Assembly (NCBI RefSeq): GCF_029227915.1
Contig: NC_079875.1
Coordinates: forward strand, 620,001-684,000
Origin: Hydractinia symbiolongicarpus
Taxonomy: Eukaryota; Cnidaria; Hydrozoa; Anthoathecata; Hydractiniidae
DNA length: 64,000 bases
Direction of reading: 5' to 3'
Position 1 is the first letter of the stretch. Every line of letters begins with the position of its first letter. The position numbers and the translations under genes are program-made. Below are positions 23,501 to 36,320 of the stretch, piece by piece. The notes beneath the pieces were generated by a model, which was not told the origin of the DNA, ran no database searches, and was given only the letters and a program-made list of their open reading frames with translations.

Positions 23501-24990
23501 GCAAACGAAAACCCGCGATTTCCCGTAAATCCCGGGCTTGGCCCGTATAGTCAAAAGTATACAAAGATAGTACCCAGGGAGTAAACTCATTTCCCGAACG
23601 ATTTTTTAATTTATTTTTTCACCACTAAAACGCATGAGACTTGTAGTTTTCAAAAATGTTTTCATTTTTGATGAGACGCTGAATAAAAGAAGTTTAATCG
23701 CCGGCAAACGAAAACCTGCGATTTCCCGTAAATCCCGGACTCGGCCCGTATAGTCAAAAGTGTACAAAGAAAGTACCCAGGGAGTAAACTAATTTCCCAA
23801 ACGATTTTTTAAATTATTATTTCACCACTAAAGCCCATGAGACTTGTAGTTTTCAAAAATATTTTCATTTTTGATGAGACGCTGAATAAAAGAAGTTTAA
23901 TTGCCGGCAAACGAAAACCTGCGATTTCCCGAAAATCCCGGACTCGGCCTGTATAGTCAAAAGTATACAAAGAAAGTACCCAGGGTGTAAACTCATTTCC
24001 CGAACGATTTTTTAAATTATTATTTCACCACTAAAGCCCATGAGACTTGTAGTATTTAAAAACATTTTCATTTTTGATGAGACGCTGAAAAAAAGAAGTT
24101 TAATGGCCGGCAAACGAAAACCCGCGACTTCCCGTAAATCCCGGACTCGGCCCGTATAGTCAAAAGTATACAAAGAAAGTACCCAGGGAGTAAACGCATT
24201 TCCCGAACGATTTTTTAAATTATTTTTTTACCACTAAAACGCATGAGACTTGTAATTTTCAAAAATGTTTTCATTTTTGATGAGACGTTGAATAAAAGAA
24301 GTTTAATCGCCGGCAAACGAAAACCTGCGATTTCACGTAAATCCCGGACTCGGCCCGTATAGTCAAAAGTATACAAAGAAAGTACCTGCGGTGTAAACTC
24401 ATTTCTCGAACGATTTTTTAAATTTTTTTTTCACCACTAAATCGCATGAGACTTGTAGTTTTCAAAAATGTTTTCATTTTTGATGAGACGCTTAATGAAA
24501 GAGGTTTAATCGCCGGCAAACGAAAACCCGCGATTTCCCGTAAATCCCGGGTTGGCCCGTATAGTCGAATGTATACAAAGAAAGTACCCTGTGAGTAAAC
24601 TCATTTCCAGAACGATTTTTTAAATTATTTTTTCACCACTAAAACGCATAAGACTTGTAGTTTTCAAAAATGTTTTCATTTCTGATGAGACGCTGAATAA
24701 AAGAAGTTTAATCGCCGGCAAACGAAAACCCGCGATTTCCCGTAAATCCCGGGCTTGGCCCGTATAGTCAAAAGTATACAAAGATAGTACCCAGGGAGTA
24801 AACTCATTTCCCGAACGATTTTTTAATTTATTTTTTCACCACTAAAACGCATGAGACTTGTAGTTTTCAAAAATGTTTTCATTTTTGATGAGACGCTGAA
24901 TAAAAGAAGTTTAATCGCCGGCAAACGAAAACCTGCGATTTCCCGTAAATCCCGGACTCGGCCCGTATAGTCAAAAGTGTACAAAGAAAG
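17520..24990. repeat. Higher-order repeat zone, blocks 6, 8 and 10 monomers apart
   Basis: The private variant CTGCGGTGTAAACTCATTTC starts at 18,301, 20,329, 21,952, 23,169 and 24,386, so spacings are 2028, 1623, 1217 and 1217 bp, all within a few bases of whole multiples of 203. Accompanying markers keep the same order: GCTTGAGAC with TTTTTTATGAGACG, AAATATTTTCATT with TTAATTGCCGG, GTAGTATTTAAAAAC with TTAATGGCCGG, TTTCTGATGAG, and AAAGTGTACAAAG. The regular 1217-bp step from 21.9 to 24.6 kb suggests a six-monomer higher-order unit. Units are not fully uniform: individual monomers are swapped or missing. Confidence 0.85.
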
Positions 24991-27900
24991 TACCCAGGGA
25001 GTAAACTAATTTCCCAAACGATTTTTTAAATTATTATTTCACCACTAAAGCCCATGAGACTTTTAGTTTTTAAAAATGTTTTCATTTTTGATGAGACGCT
25101 GAATAAAAGAAGTTTAATCGCCGGCAAACGAAAACCCGCGATTTCCCGTAAATCCCGGACTCGGCCTGTATAGTCAAAAGTATACAAAGAAAGTACCCAG
25201 GGAGTAAACTCATTTCCCGAACGATTCTTTAAATTATTTTTTCACCACTAAAACGCATGAGACTTGTAGTTTTCAGAAATCTTTTCATTTTTGATGAGAC
25301 GCTTAATGAAAGTGGTTTAATCGCCGGCAAACGAAAACCTGCGATTTCCCGTAAATCCCGGACTCGGCCCGTATAGTCAAAAGTATACAAAAAAAGTACC
25401 CAGGGTGTAAACTCATTTCCCGAACGATTTTTTAAATTATTTTTTCACCACTAAAACGCATGAGACTTGTAGTTTTCAAAAATGTTTTCATTTTTGATGA
25501 GACGCTGAATAAAAGAAGTTTAATCGCCGGCAAACGAAAACCTGCGATTTCCCGTAAATCCCGGACTCGGCCCGTATAGTCAAAAGTATACAAGGAAAGT
25601 ACCCAGGGTGTAAACTCATTTCCCGAACGATTTTTTAAATTATTTTTTCACCACTAAAGCCCATGAGACTTTTAGTTTTTAAAAATGTTTTCATTTTTGA
25701 TGAGACGCTGAATAAAAGAAGTTTAATCGCCGGCAAACGAAAACCCGAGATTTCCCGTAAATCCCAGACTCAGCCCCTATAGTCAAAAGTATACAAAGAA
25801 AGTACCCAGGGAGTAAACTCATTTCCCGAACGATTCTTTAAATTATTTTTTCACCACTAAAACGCATGAGACTTGTAGTTTTCAGAAATCTTTTCATTTT
25901 TGATGAGACGCTTAATGAAAGTGGTTTAATCGCCGGCAAACGAAAACCTGCGATTTCCCGTAAATCCCGGACTCGGCCCGTATAGTCAAAAGTATACAAA
26001 AAAAGTACCCAGGGTGTAAACTCATTTCCCGAACGATTTTTTAAATTATTTTTTCACCACTAAAACGCATGAGACTTGTAGTTTTCAGAAATCTTTTCAT
26101 TTTTGATGAGACGCCTAATGAAAGTGGTTTAATCGCCGGCAAACGAAAACCTGCGATTTCCCGTAAATCCTGGATTCGGCCCGTATATTCAAAAGTATAC
26201 AAAAAAAGTACCCAGGGAGTAAACTCATTTCCCAAACGATTTTTTAAATTATTATTTCACCACTAAAGCCCATGAGACTTGTAGTTTTTAAAAATGTTTT
26301 CATTTTTGATGAGACGCTGAATAAAAGATGTTTAATCGCCGACAAACGAAAACCCGCGATTTCCCGTAAATCCCGAACTCGGCCCGTATAGTTAAAAGTA
26401 TACAAGGAAAGTACCCAGTGAATAAACTAATTTCCCGAACGATTTTTTAAATTATTTTTTCACCACTAAAACGCATAAGATTTGTAGTTTTCAAAAATGT
26501 TTTCATTTTTGATGAGACTCTGAATAAAAGAAGTTTAATCGCCGGCAAACTAAAACCTGCAATTTCCCGTAAATCCCGTACTCGGCCCGTATAGTCAAAA
26601 GTATACAAAGAAAGTTCCCAGGGAGTAAACTCATTTCCCAAACGATTTTTTAAATTATTATTTCACCACTAAAGCCCATGAGACTTGTAGTTTTTAAAAA
26701 TGTTTTCATTTTTGATGAGACGCTGAATAAAAGAAGTCTAATCGCCGGCAAACGAAAACCCGCAATTTCCCGTAAACCCCGGTCTCGGCCCGTATAGTCA
26801 AAAGTATACAAGGAAAGTACCCAGTGAGTAAACTCATTTCCCTAACGAATTTTTAAATTATTTTTTCACCACTAAAACGCATGAGACTTGTAGTTTTCAA
26901 AAATGTTTTCGTTTTTGATGAGACGCTGAATAAAAGAAGTTTAATCGCCGGCAAACGAAAACCTGCGATTTCCCGTAAATCCCGGACTCGGCCCGTATAG
27001 TCAAAAGTATACAAAGAGAGTACCCAGGGTGTAAACTCATTTCCAGAACGATTTTTTAACTTATTTTTTCACCACTAAAACGCATGAGACTTGTAGTTTT
27101 CAAAAATGTTTTCATTTTTGATGAGACGCTGAATAAAAGAAGTTTAATCGCCGGCAAACGAAAACCTGCGATTTCCCGTAAATCCCGGACTCGGCCCGTA
27201 TAGTCAAAAGTATACAAAGAAAGTACCCAGGGAGTAAACTCATTTCCCAAACGATTTTTTAAATTATTTTTTCACCACTAAAACGCATGAGACTTGTAAT
27301 TTTCAGAAATGTTTTCATTTTTGATGAGTCGCTGAATAAAAGAAGTTTAATGGCCGGCAAACGAAAACCCGCGATTTCCCGTAAATCCCGGGCTTGGCCC
27401 GAATAGTCGACTGTATACAAAGAAAGTACCCTGTGAGTAAACTCATTTCCAAAACGATTTTTTAAATTATCTTTTCACCACTAAAACGCTTGAGACTTGT
27501 AGTTTTCAAAAATGTTTTCATTTTTTATGAGACGCTAAATAAAAGAAGTTTAATCGCCGGCAAACGAAAACCTGCGATTTCCCGTAAATCCCGGACTCGG
27601 CCCGTATAGTCAAAAGTATACAAAGAAAGTACCCAGGGAGTAAACTCATTTCCCAAACGATTTTTTAAATTATTTTTTCACCACTAAAACGCATGAGACT
27701 TGTAATTTTCAGAAATGTTTTCATTTTTGATGAGTCGCTGAATAAAAGAAGTTTAATGGCCGGCAAACGAAAACCCGCGATTTCCCGTAAATCCCGGGCT
27801 TGGCCCGAATAGTCGACTGTATACAAAGAAAGTACCCTGTGAGTAAACTCATTTCCAAAACGATTTTTTAAATTATCTTTTCACCACTAAAACGCTTGAG

Positions 27901-28200
27901 ACTTGTAGTTTTCAAAAATGTTTTCATTTTTTATGAGACGCTAAATAAAAGAAGTTTAATCGCCGGCAAACGAAAACCCGCCATTTCCCGTAAACCCCGG
28001 ACTCGGCCCGCATAGTCAAAAGTATACAAAGAAAGTACCCAGGGAGTAAACTCATTTCCCGAACGATTTTTTAAATTATTTTTTCACCACTAAAACGCAT
28101 GAGACTTGTAGTTTTCAAAAATATTTTCATTTTTGATGAGACGCTGAATAAAAGAAGTTTAATTGCCGGCAAACGAAAACCTGCGATTTCCCGAAAATCC
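24990..28200. repeat. Satellite monomers with local 2- to 3-monomer duplications
   Basis: Two nearly identical runs marked by TTTTCAGAAATCTTTTCATT (25,272; 25,881; 26,086) occur, followed by the copy of the 15.4-17.5 kb block. A duplicated pair at about 27,300-27,560 and 27,705-27,960 shares GATGAGTCGCTG, the rare GAATAGTCGACTGTATAC and TTTTTTATGAGACG. Confidence 0.7.
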
Positions 28201-30870
28201 CGGACTCGGCCTGTATAGTCAAAAGTATACAAAGAAAGTACCCAGGGTGTAAACTCATTTCCCGAACGATTTTTTAAATTATTATTTCACCAATAAAGCC
28301 CATGAGACTTGTAGTATTTAAAAACATTTTCATTTTTGATGAGACGCTGAAAAAAAGAAGTTTAATGGCCGGCAAACGAAAACCCGCGACTTCCCGTAAA
28401 TCCCGGACTCGGCCCGTATAGTCAAAAGTATACAAAGAAAGTACCCAGGGAGTAAACGCATTTCCCGAAGGATTTTTTAAATTATTTTTTTACCACTAAA
28501 ACGCATGAGACTTGTAATTTTCAAAAATGTTTTCATTTTTGATGAGACGTTGAATAAAAGAAGTTTAATCGCCGGCAAACGAAAACCTGCGATTTCCCGT
28601 AAATCCCGGACTCGGCCCGTATAGTCAAAAGTATACAAAGAAAGTACCTGCGGTGTAAACTCATTTCTCGAACGATTTTTTAATTTTTTTTTTCACCACT
28701 AAATCGCATAAGACTTGTAGTTTTCAAAAATGTTTTCATTTTTGATGAGACGCTTAATGAAAGAGGTTTAATCGCCGGCAAACGAAAACCCGCGATTTCC
28801 CGTAAATCCCGGGCTTGGCCCGTATAGTCGAATGTATTCAAAGAAAGTACCCTGTGAGTAAACTCATTTCCAGAACGATTTTTTAAATTATTTTTTCACC
28901 ACTAAAACGCATAAGACTTGTAGTTTTCAAAAATGTTTTCATTTCTGATGAGACGCTGAATAAAAGAAGTTTAATCGCCGGCAAACAAAAACCCGCGATT
29001 TCCCGTAAATCCCGGGCTTGGCCCGTATAGTCAAAAGTATACAAAGATAGTACCCAGGGAGTAAACTCATTTCCCGAACGGTTTTTTAATTTATTTTTTC
29101 ACCACTAAAACGCATGAGACTTGTAGTTTTCAAAAATGTTTTCATTTTTGATGAGACGCTGAATAAAAGAAGTTTAATCGCCGGCAAACGAAAACCTGCG
29201 ATTTCCCGTAAATCCCGGACTCGGCCCGTATAGTCAAAAGTGTACAAAGAAAGTACCCAGGGAGTAAACTAATTTCCCAAACGATTTTTTAAATTATTAT
29301 TTCACCACTAAAGCCCATGAGACTTTTAGTTTTTAAAAATGTTTTCATTTTTGATGAGACGCTGAATAAAAGAAGTTTAATCGCCGGCAAACGAAAACCC
29401 GCGATTTCCCGTAAACCCCGGACTCGGCCCGCATAGTCAAAAGTATACAAAGATAGTACCCAGGGAGTAAACTCATTTCCCGAACGATTTTTTAAATTAT
29501 CTTTTCACCACTAAAACGCATGAGACTTGCAGTTTTCAAAAATGTTTTCATTTTTGATGAGACGCTGAATAAAAGAAGTTTAATCGCCGGCAAACGAAAA
29601 CCCGCAATTTCCCGTAAATCCCGGGCTTGGCCCGTATAGTCAAAAGTATACAAAGATAGTACCCAGGGAGTAAACTCATTTCCCGAACGATTTTTTAATT
29701 TATTTTTTCACCACTAAAACGCATGAGACTTGTAGTTTTCAAAAATGTTTTCATTTTTGATGAGACGCTGAATAAAAGAAGTTTAATCGCCGGCAAACGA
29801 AAACCTGCGATTTCCCGTAAATCCTGGACTCGGCCCGTATAGTCAAAAGTGTACAAAGAAAGTACCCAGGGAGTAAACTAATTTCCCAAACGATTTTTTA
29901 AATTATTATTTCACCACTAAAGCCCATGAGACTTGTAGTTTTTAAAAATGTTTTCATTTTTGATGAGACGCTGAATAAAAGAAGTTTAATCGCCGGCAAA
30001 CGAAAACCCGCGATTTCCCGTAAATCCCGGACTCGGCCCGTATAGTCAAAAGTATACAAAGAAAGTACCCAGGGAGTAAACTCATTTCCCGAACGATTCT
30101 TTAAATTATTTTTTCACCACTAAAACGCATGAGACTTGTAGTTTTCAGAAATTTTTTCATTTTTGATGAGACGCTTAATGAAAGTGGTTTAATCGCCGGA
30201 AAACGAAAACCTGCGATTTCCCGTAAATCCCGGACTCGGCCCGTATAGTCAAAAGTATACAAAGAGAGTACCCAGGGTGTAAACTCATTTCCCGAACGAT
30301 TTTTTAAATTATTTTTTCACCACTAAAACGCATGAGACTTGCAGTTTTCAAAAATGTTTTCATTTTTGATGAGACGCTGAATAAAAGAAGTTTAATCGCC
30401 GGCAAACGAAAACCTGCGATTTCCCGTAAATCCCGGACTCGGCCCGTATAGTCAAAAGTATACAAGGAAAGTACCCAGGGTGTAAACTCATTTCCCGAAC
30501 GATTTTTTAAATTATTTTTTCACCACTAAAGCCCATGAGACTTTTAGTTTTTAAAAATGTTTTCATTTTTGATGAGACGCTGAATAAAAGAAGTTTAATC
30601 GCCGGCAAACGAAAACCCGAGATTTCCCATAAATCCCGGACTCAGCCCCTATAGTCAAAAGTATACAAAGAAAGTACCCAGGGAGTAAACTCATTTCCCG
30701 AACGATTCTTTAAATTATTTTTTCACCACTAAAACGCATGAGACTTGTAGTTTTCAGAAGTCTTTTCATTTTTGATGAGACGCTTAATGAAAGTGGTTTA
30801 ATCGCCGGCAAACGAAAACCTGCGATTTCCCGTAAATCCCGGACTCGGCCCGTATAGTCAAAAGTATACA
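28200..30870. repeat. Block copied at about 36,320-38,990 (40-monomer offset)
   Basis: The private variants CCAATAAAGCCC (near 28,291 and 36,410) and CCCGAAGGATTTTTT (28,465 and 36,584) are 8119 bp apart, one base short of 40 x 203. Later markers keep that offset: CTTGCAGTTTTC, CCCGAGATTTCCC with CTCAGCCCCTATAG, and CAGAAGTCTTTTC. The match covers about 13 monomers and ends where 30,881 has CTGCGGTG but about 39,000 has the ordinary CAGGGTG. Confidence 0.8.
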
Positions 30871-33110
30871 AAGAAAGTACCTGCGGTGTAAACTCATTTC
30901 TCGAACGATTTTTTAAATTTTTTTTTCACCACTAAATCGCATGAGACTTGTAGTTTTCAAAAATGTTTTCATTTTTGATGAGACGCTTAATGAAAGAGGT
31001 TTAATCGCCGGCAAACGAAAACCCGCGATTTCCCGTAAATCCCGGGTTGGCCCGTATAGTCGAATGTATTCAAAGAAAGTACCCTGTGAGTAAACTCATT
31101 TCCAGAACGATTTTTTAAATTATTTTTTCACCACTAAAACGCATAAGACTTGTAGTTTTCAAAAATGTTTTCATTTCTGATGAGACGCTGAATAAAAGAA
31201 GTTTAATCGCCGGCAAACGAAAACCCGCGATTTCCCGTAAATCCCGGGCTTGGCCCGTATAGTCAAAAGTATACAAAGATAGTACCCAGGGAGTAAACTC
31301 ATTTCCCGAACGGTTTTTTAATTTATTTTTTCACCACTAAAACGCATAAGACTTGTAGTTTTCAAAAATGTTTTCATTTTTGATGAGACGCTGAATAAAA
31401 GAAGTTTAATCGCCGGCAAACGAAAACCTGCGATTTCCCGTAAATCCCGGACTCGGCCCGTATAGTCAAAAGTGTACAAAGAAAGTACCCAGGGAGTAAA
31501 CTAATTTCCCAAACGATTTTTTAAATTATTATTTCACCACTAAAGCCCATGAGACTTTTAGTTTTTAAAAATGTTTTCATTTTTGATGAGACGCTGAATA
31601 AAAGAAGTTTAATCGCCGGCAAACGAAAACCCGCGATTTCCCGTAAACCCCGGACTCGGCCCGCATAGTCAAAAGTATACAAAGAAAGTACCCAGGGAGT
31701 AAACTCATTTCCCGAACGATTTTTTAAATTATCTTTTCACCACTAAAACGCATGAGACTTGCAGTTTTCAAAAATGTTTTCATTTTTGATGAGACGCTGA
31801 ATAAAAGAAGTTTAATCGCCGGCAAATGAAAACCCGCGATTTCCCGTAAATCCCGGGCTTGGCCCGTATAGTCAAAAGTATACAAAGATAGTACCCAGGG
31901 AGTAAACTCATTTCCCGAACGATTTTTTAATTTATTTTTTCACCACTAAAACGCATGAGACTTGTAGTTTTCAAAAATGTTTTCATTTTTGATGAGACGC
32001 TGAATAAAAGAAGTTTAATCGCCGGCAAACGAAAACCTGCGATTTCCCGTAAATCCCGGACTCGGCCCGTATAGTCAAAAGTGTACAAAGAAAGTACCCA
32101 GGGAGTAAACTAATTTCCCAAACGATTTTTTAAATTATTATTTCACCACTAAAGCCCATGAGACTTTTAGTTTTTAAAAATGTTTTCATTTTTGATGAGA
32201 CGCTGAATAAAAGAAGTTTAATCGCCGGCAAACGAAAACCCGCGATTTCCCGTAAATCCCGGACTCGGCCCGTATAGTCAAAAGTATACAAAGAAAGTAC
32301 CCAGGGAGTAAACTCATTTCCCGAACGATTCTTTAAATTATTTTTTCACCACTAAAACGCATGAGACTTGTAGTTTTCAGAAATTTTTTCATTTTTGATG
32401 AGACGCTTAATGAAAGTGGTTTAATCGCCGGAAAACGAAAACCTGCGATTTCCCGTAAATCCCGGACTCGGCCCGTATAGTCAAAAGTATACAAAGAAAG
32501 TACCCAGGGTGTAAACTCATTTCCCGAACGATTTTTTAAATTATTTTTTCACCACTAAAACGCATGAGACTTGCAGTTTTCAAAAATGTTTTCATTTTTG
32601 ATGAGACGCTGAATAAAAGAAGTTTAATCGCCGGCAAACGAAAACCTGCGATTTCCCGTAAATCCCGGACTCGGCCCGTATAGTCAAAAGTATACAAGGA
32701 AAGTACCCAGGGTGTAAACTCATTTCCCGAACGATTTTTTAAATTATTTTTTCACCACTAAAGCCCATGAGACTTTTAGTTTTTAAAAATGTTTTCATTT
32801 TTGATGAGACGCTGAATAAAAGAAGTTTAATCGCCGGCAAACGAAAACCCGAGATTTACCGTAAATCCCGGACTCAGCCCCTATAGTCAAAAGTATACAA
32901 AGAAAGTACCCAGGGAGTAAACTCATTTCCCGAACGATTCTTTAAATTATTTTTTCACCACTAAAACGCATGAGACTTGTAGTTTTCAGAAGTCTTTTCA
33001 TTTTTGATGAGACGCTTAATGAAAGTGGTTTAATCGCCGGCAAACGAAAACCTGCGATTTCCCGTAAATCCCGGACTCGGCCCGTATAGTCAAAAGTATA
33101 CAAAGAAAGT
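28620..33110. repeat. Eleven-monomer tandem duplication (about 2233 bp)
   Basis: CTGCGGTGTAAACTC at 28,648 and 30,881, CTTGCAGTTTTC near 29,526 and 31,758, and CCCGAGATTT near 30,616 and 32,848 all show the same 2232-2233 bp step (11 x 203). The two halves differ by scattered point changes, for example GGGCTTGGCCCG against GGGTTGGCCCG. Confidence 0.8.
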
Positions 33111-36100
33111 ACCCAGGGTGTAAACTCATTTCCCGAACGATTTTTTAAATTATTTTTTCACCACTAAAACGCATGAGACTTGTAGTTTTCAAAAATGTTT
33201 TCATTTTTGATGAGACGCTGAATAAAAGAAGTTTAATCGCCGGCAAACAAAAACCTGCGATTTCCCGTAAATCCCGGACTCGGCCCGTATAGTCAAAAGT
33301 ATACAAGGAAAGTACCCAGGGTGTAAACTCATTTCCCGAACGATTTTTTAAATTATTTTTTCACCACTAAAGCCCATGAGACTTGTAGTTTTTCAAAATG
33401 TTTTCATTTTTGATGAAACGCTGAATAAAAGAAGTTTAATCGCCGGCAAACGAAAACCCGCGATTTCCCGTAAATCCCGGACTCGGCCCGTATAGTCAAA
33501 AGTATACAAAGAAAGTACCCAGGGTGTAAACTCATTTCCCGAACGATTTTTTAAATTATTTTTTCACCACTAAAACGCATGAGACTTGTAGTTTTCAAAA
33601 ATGTTTTCATTTTTGATGAGACGCTGAATAAAAGAAGTTTAATCGCCGGCAAACGAAAACCTGCGATTTCCTGTGAATCCCGGACTCGGCCCGTATAGTC
33701 AAAAGTATACAAGGAAAGTACCCAGGGTGTAAACTCATTTCCCGAACGATTTTTTAAATTATTTTTTCACCACTAAAGCCCATGAGACTTTTAGTTTTTA
33801 AAAATGTTTTCATTTTTGATGAGACGCTGAATAAAAGAAGTTTAATCGCCGGCAAACGAAAACCCGAGATTTCCCGTAAATCCCGGACTCAGCCCCTATA
33901 GTCAAAAGTATACAAAGAAAGTACCCAGGGAGTAAACTCATTTCCCGAACGATTTTTTAAATTATTTTTTCACCACTAAAACGCATGAGACTTGTAGTTT
34001 TCAGAAATCTTTTCATTTTTGATGAGACGCTTAATGAAAGTGCTTTAATCGCCGGCAAACAAAAACCTGCGATTTCCCGTAAATCCCGGACTCGGCCCGT
34101 ATAGTCAAAAGTATACAAAGAAAGTACCCAGGGTGTAAACTCATTTCCCGAACGATTTTTTAAATTTTTTTTTCACCACTAAAGCCCATGAGACTTGTAG
34201 TTTTTCAAAATGTTTTCATTTTTGATGAAACGCTGAATAAAAGAAGTTTAATCGCCGGCAAACGAAAACCCGCGATTTCCCGTAAATCCCGGACTTGGCC
34301 CGTATAGTCAAAAGTATACAAAGAAAGTACCCAGGGAGTAAACTCATTTCCCGAACGATTCTTTAAATTATTTTTTCACCACTAAAACGCATGAGACTTG
34401 TAGTTTTCAGAAATCTTTTCATTTTTGATGAGACGCTTAATGAAAGTGGTTTAATCGCCGGCAAACGAAAACCTGCGATTTCCCGTAAATCCCGGACTCG
34501 GCCCGTATAGTCAAAAGTATACAAAGAAAGTACCCAGGGTGTAAACTCATTTCCCGAACGATTTTTTAAATTATTTTTTCACCACTAAAACGCATGAGAC
34601 TTGTAGTTTTCAAAAATGTTTTCATTTTTGATGAGACGCTTAATGAAAGTGGTTTAATCGCCGGCAAACGAAAACCTGCGATTTCTCGTAAATCCCGGAC
34701 TCGGCCCGTATAGTCAAAAGTATACAAAGAAAGTACCCAGGGTGTAAACTCATTTCCCGAACGATTTTTTAAATTATTTTTTCACCACTAAAACGCATGA
34801 GACTTGTAGTTTTCAGAAATCTTTTCATTTTTGATGAGACGCTTAATGAAAGTGCTTTAATCGCCGGCAAACAAAAACCTGCGATTTCCCGTAAATCCCG
34901 GACTCGGCCCGTATAGTCAAAAGTATACAAAGAAAGTACCCAGGGTGTAAACTCATTTCCCGAACGATTTTTTAAATTATTTTTTCACCACTAAAACGCA
35001 TGAGACTTGTAGTTTTCAAAAATGTTTTCATTTTTGATGAGACGCTGAATAAAAGAAGTTTAATCGCCGGCAAACAAAAACCTGCGATTTCCCGTAAATC
35101 CCAGACTCGGCCCGTATAGTCAAAAGTATACAAGGAAAGTACCCAGGGTGTAAACTCATTTCCCAAACGATTTTTTAAATTTTTTTTTCACCACTAAAGC
35201 CCATGAGACTTGTAGTTTTTCAAAATGTTTTCATTTTTGATGAAACGCTGAATAAAAGAAGTTTAATCGCCGGCAAACGAAAACCCGCGATTTCCCGTAA
35301 ATCCCGGACTTGGCCCGTATAGTCAAAAGTATACAAAGAAAGTACCCAGGGAGTAAACTCATTTCCCGAACGATTCTTTAAATTATTTTTTCACCACTAA
35401 AACGCATGAGACTTGTAGTTTTCAGAAATCTTTTCATTTTTGATGAGACGCTTAATGAAAGTGGTTTAATCGCCGGCAAACGAAAACCTGCGATTTCCCG
35501 TAAATCCCGGACTCGGCCCGTATAGTCAAAAGTATACAAAGAAAGTACCCAGGGTGTAAACTCATTTCCCGAACGATTTTTTAAATTATTTTTTCACCAC
35601 TAAAACGCATGAGACTTGTAGTTTTCAAAAATGTTTTCATTTTTGATGAGACGCTTAATGAAAGTGGTTTAATCGCCGGCAAACGAAAACCTGCGATTTC
35701 TCGTAAATCCCGGACTCGGCCCGTATAGTCAAAAGTATACAAAGAAAGTACCCAGGGTGTAAACTCATTTCCCGAACGATTTTTTAAATTATTTTTTCAC
35801 CACTAAAACGCATGAGACTTGTAGTTTTCAAAAATGTTTTCATTTTTGATGAGACGCTGAATAAAAGAAGTTTAATCGCCGGCAAACGAAAACCTGCGAT
35901 TTCCCGTAAATCCCGGACTCGGCCCGTATAGTCAAAAGTATACAAGGAAAGTACCCAGGGTGTAAACTCATTTCCCGAACGATTTTTTAAATTATTTTTT
36001 CACCACTAAAGCCCATGAGACTTGTAGTTTTTCAAAATGTTTTCATTTTTGATGAGACGCTGAATAAAGGAAGTTTAATCGCCGGCAAACGAAAACCCGC

Positions 36101-36320
36101 GATTTCCCGTAAATCCCGGACTTGGCCCGTATAGTCAAAAGTTTACAAGGAAAGTACCCAGTGAGTAAACTCACTTCCCGAACGATTTTTTAAAATATTT
36201 TTTCACCACTACAACGCATGAGACTTGTAGTTTTTAAAAATGTTTTCATTTTTGATGAGACGCTGAATAAAAGAAGTTTAATCGCCGGGAAAAGAAAACC
36301 TGCGATTTCCCGTAAATCCC
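33110..36320. repeat. Monomer pairs alternating AACGCATG and AGCCCATG forms
   Basis: Many AAAGCCCATGAGACTTG copies here lie two monomers apart, with TTTTTCAAAATG forms, separated by AAAACGCATG forms. The region 34,850-36,200 reappears at 40,535-41,880 with offset 5684 (28 x 203), including the rare GTGCTTTAATCGCC (34,852 and 40,536) and AAAGTTTACAAGGAAAG. Confidence 0.7.
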
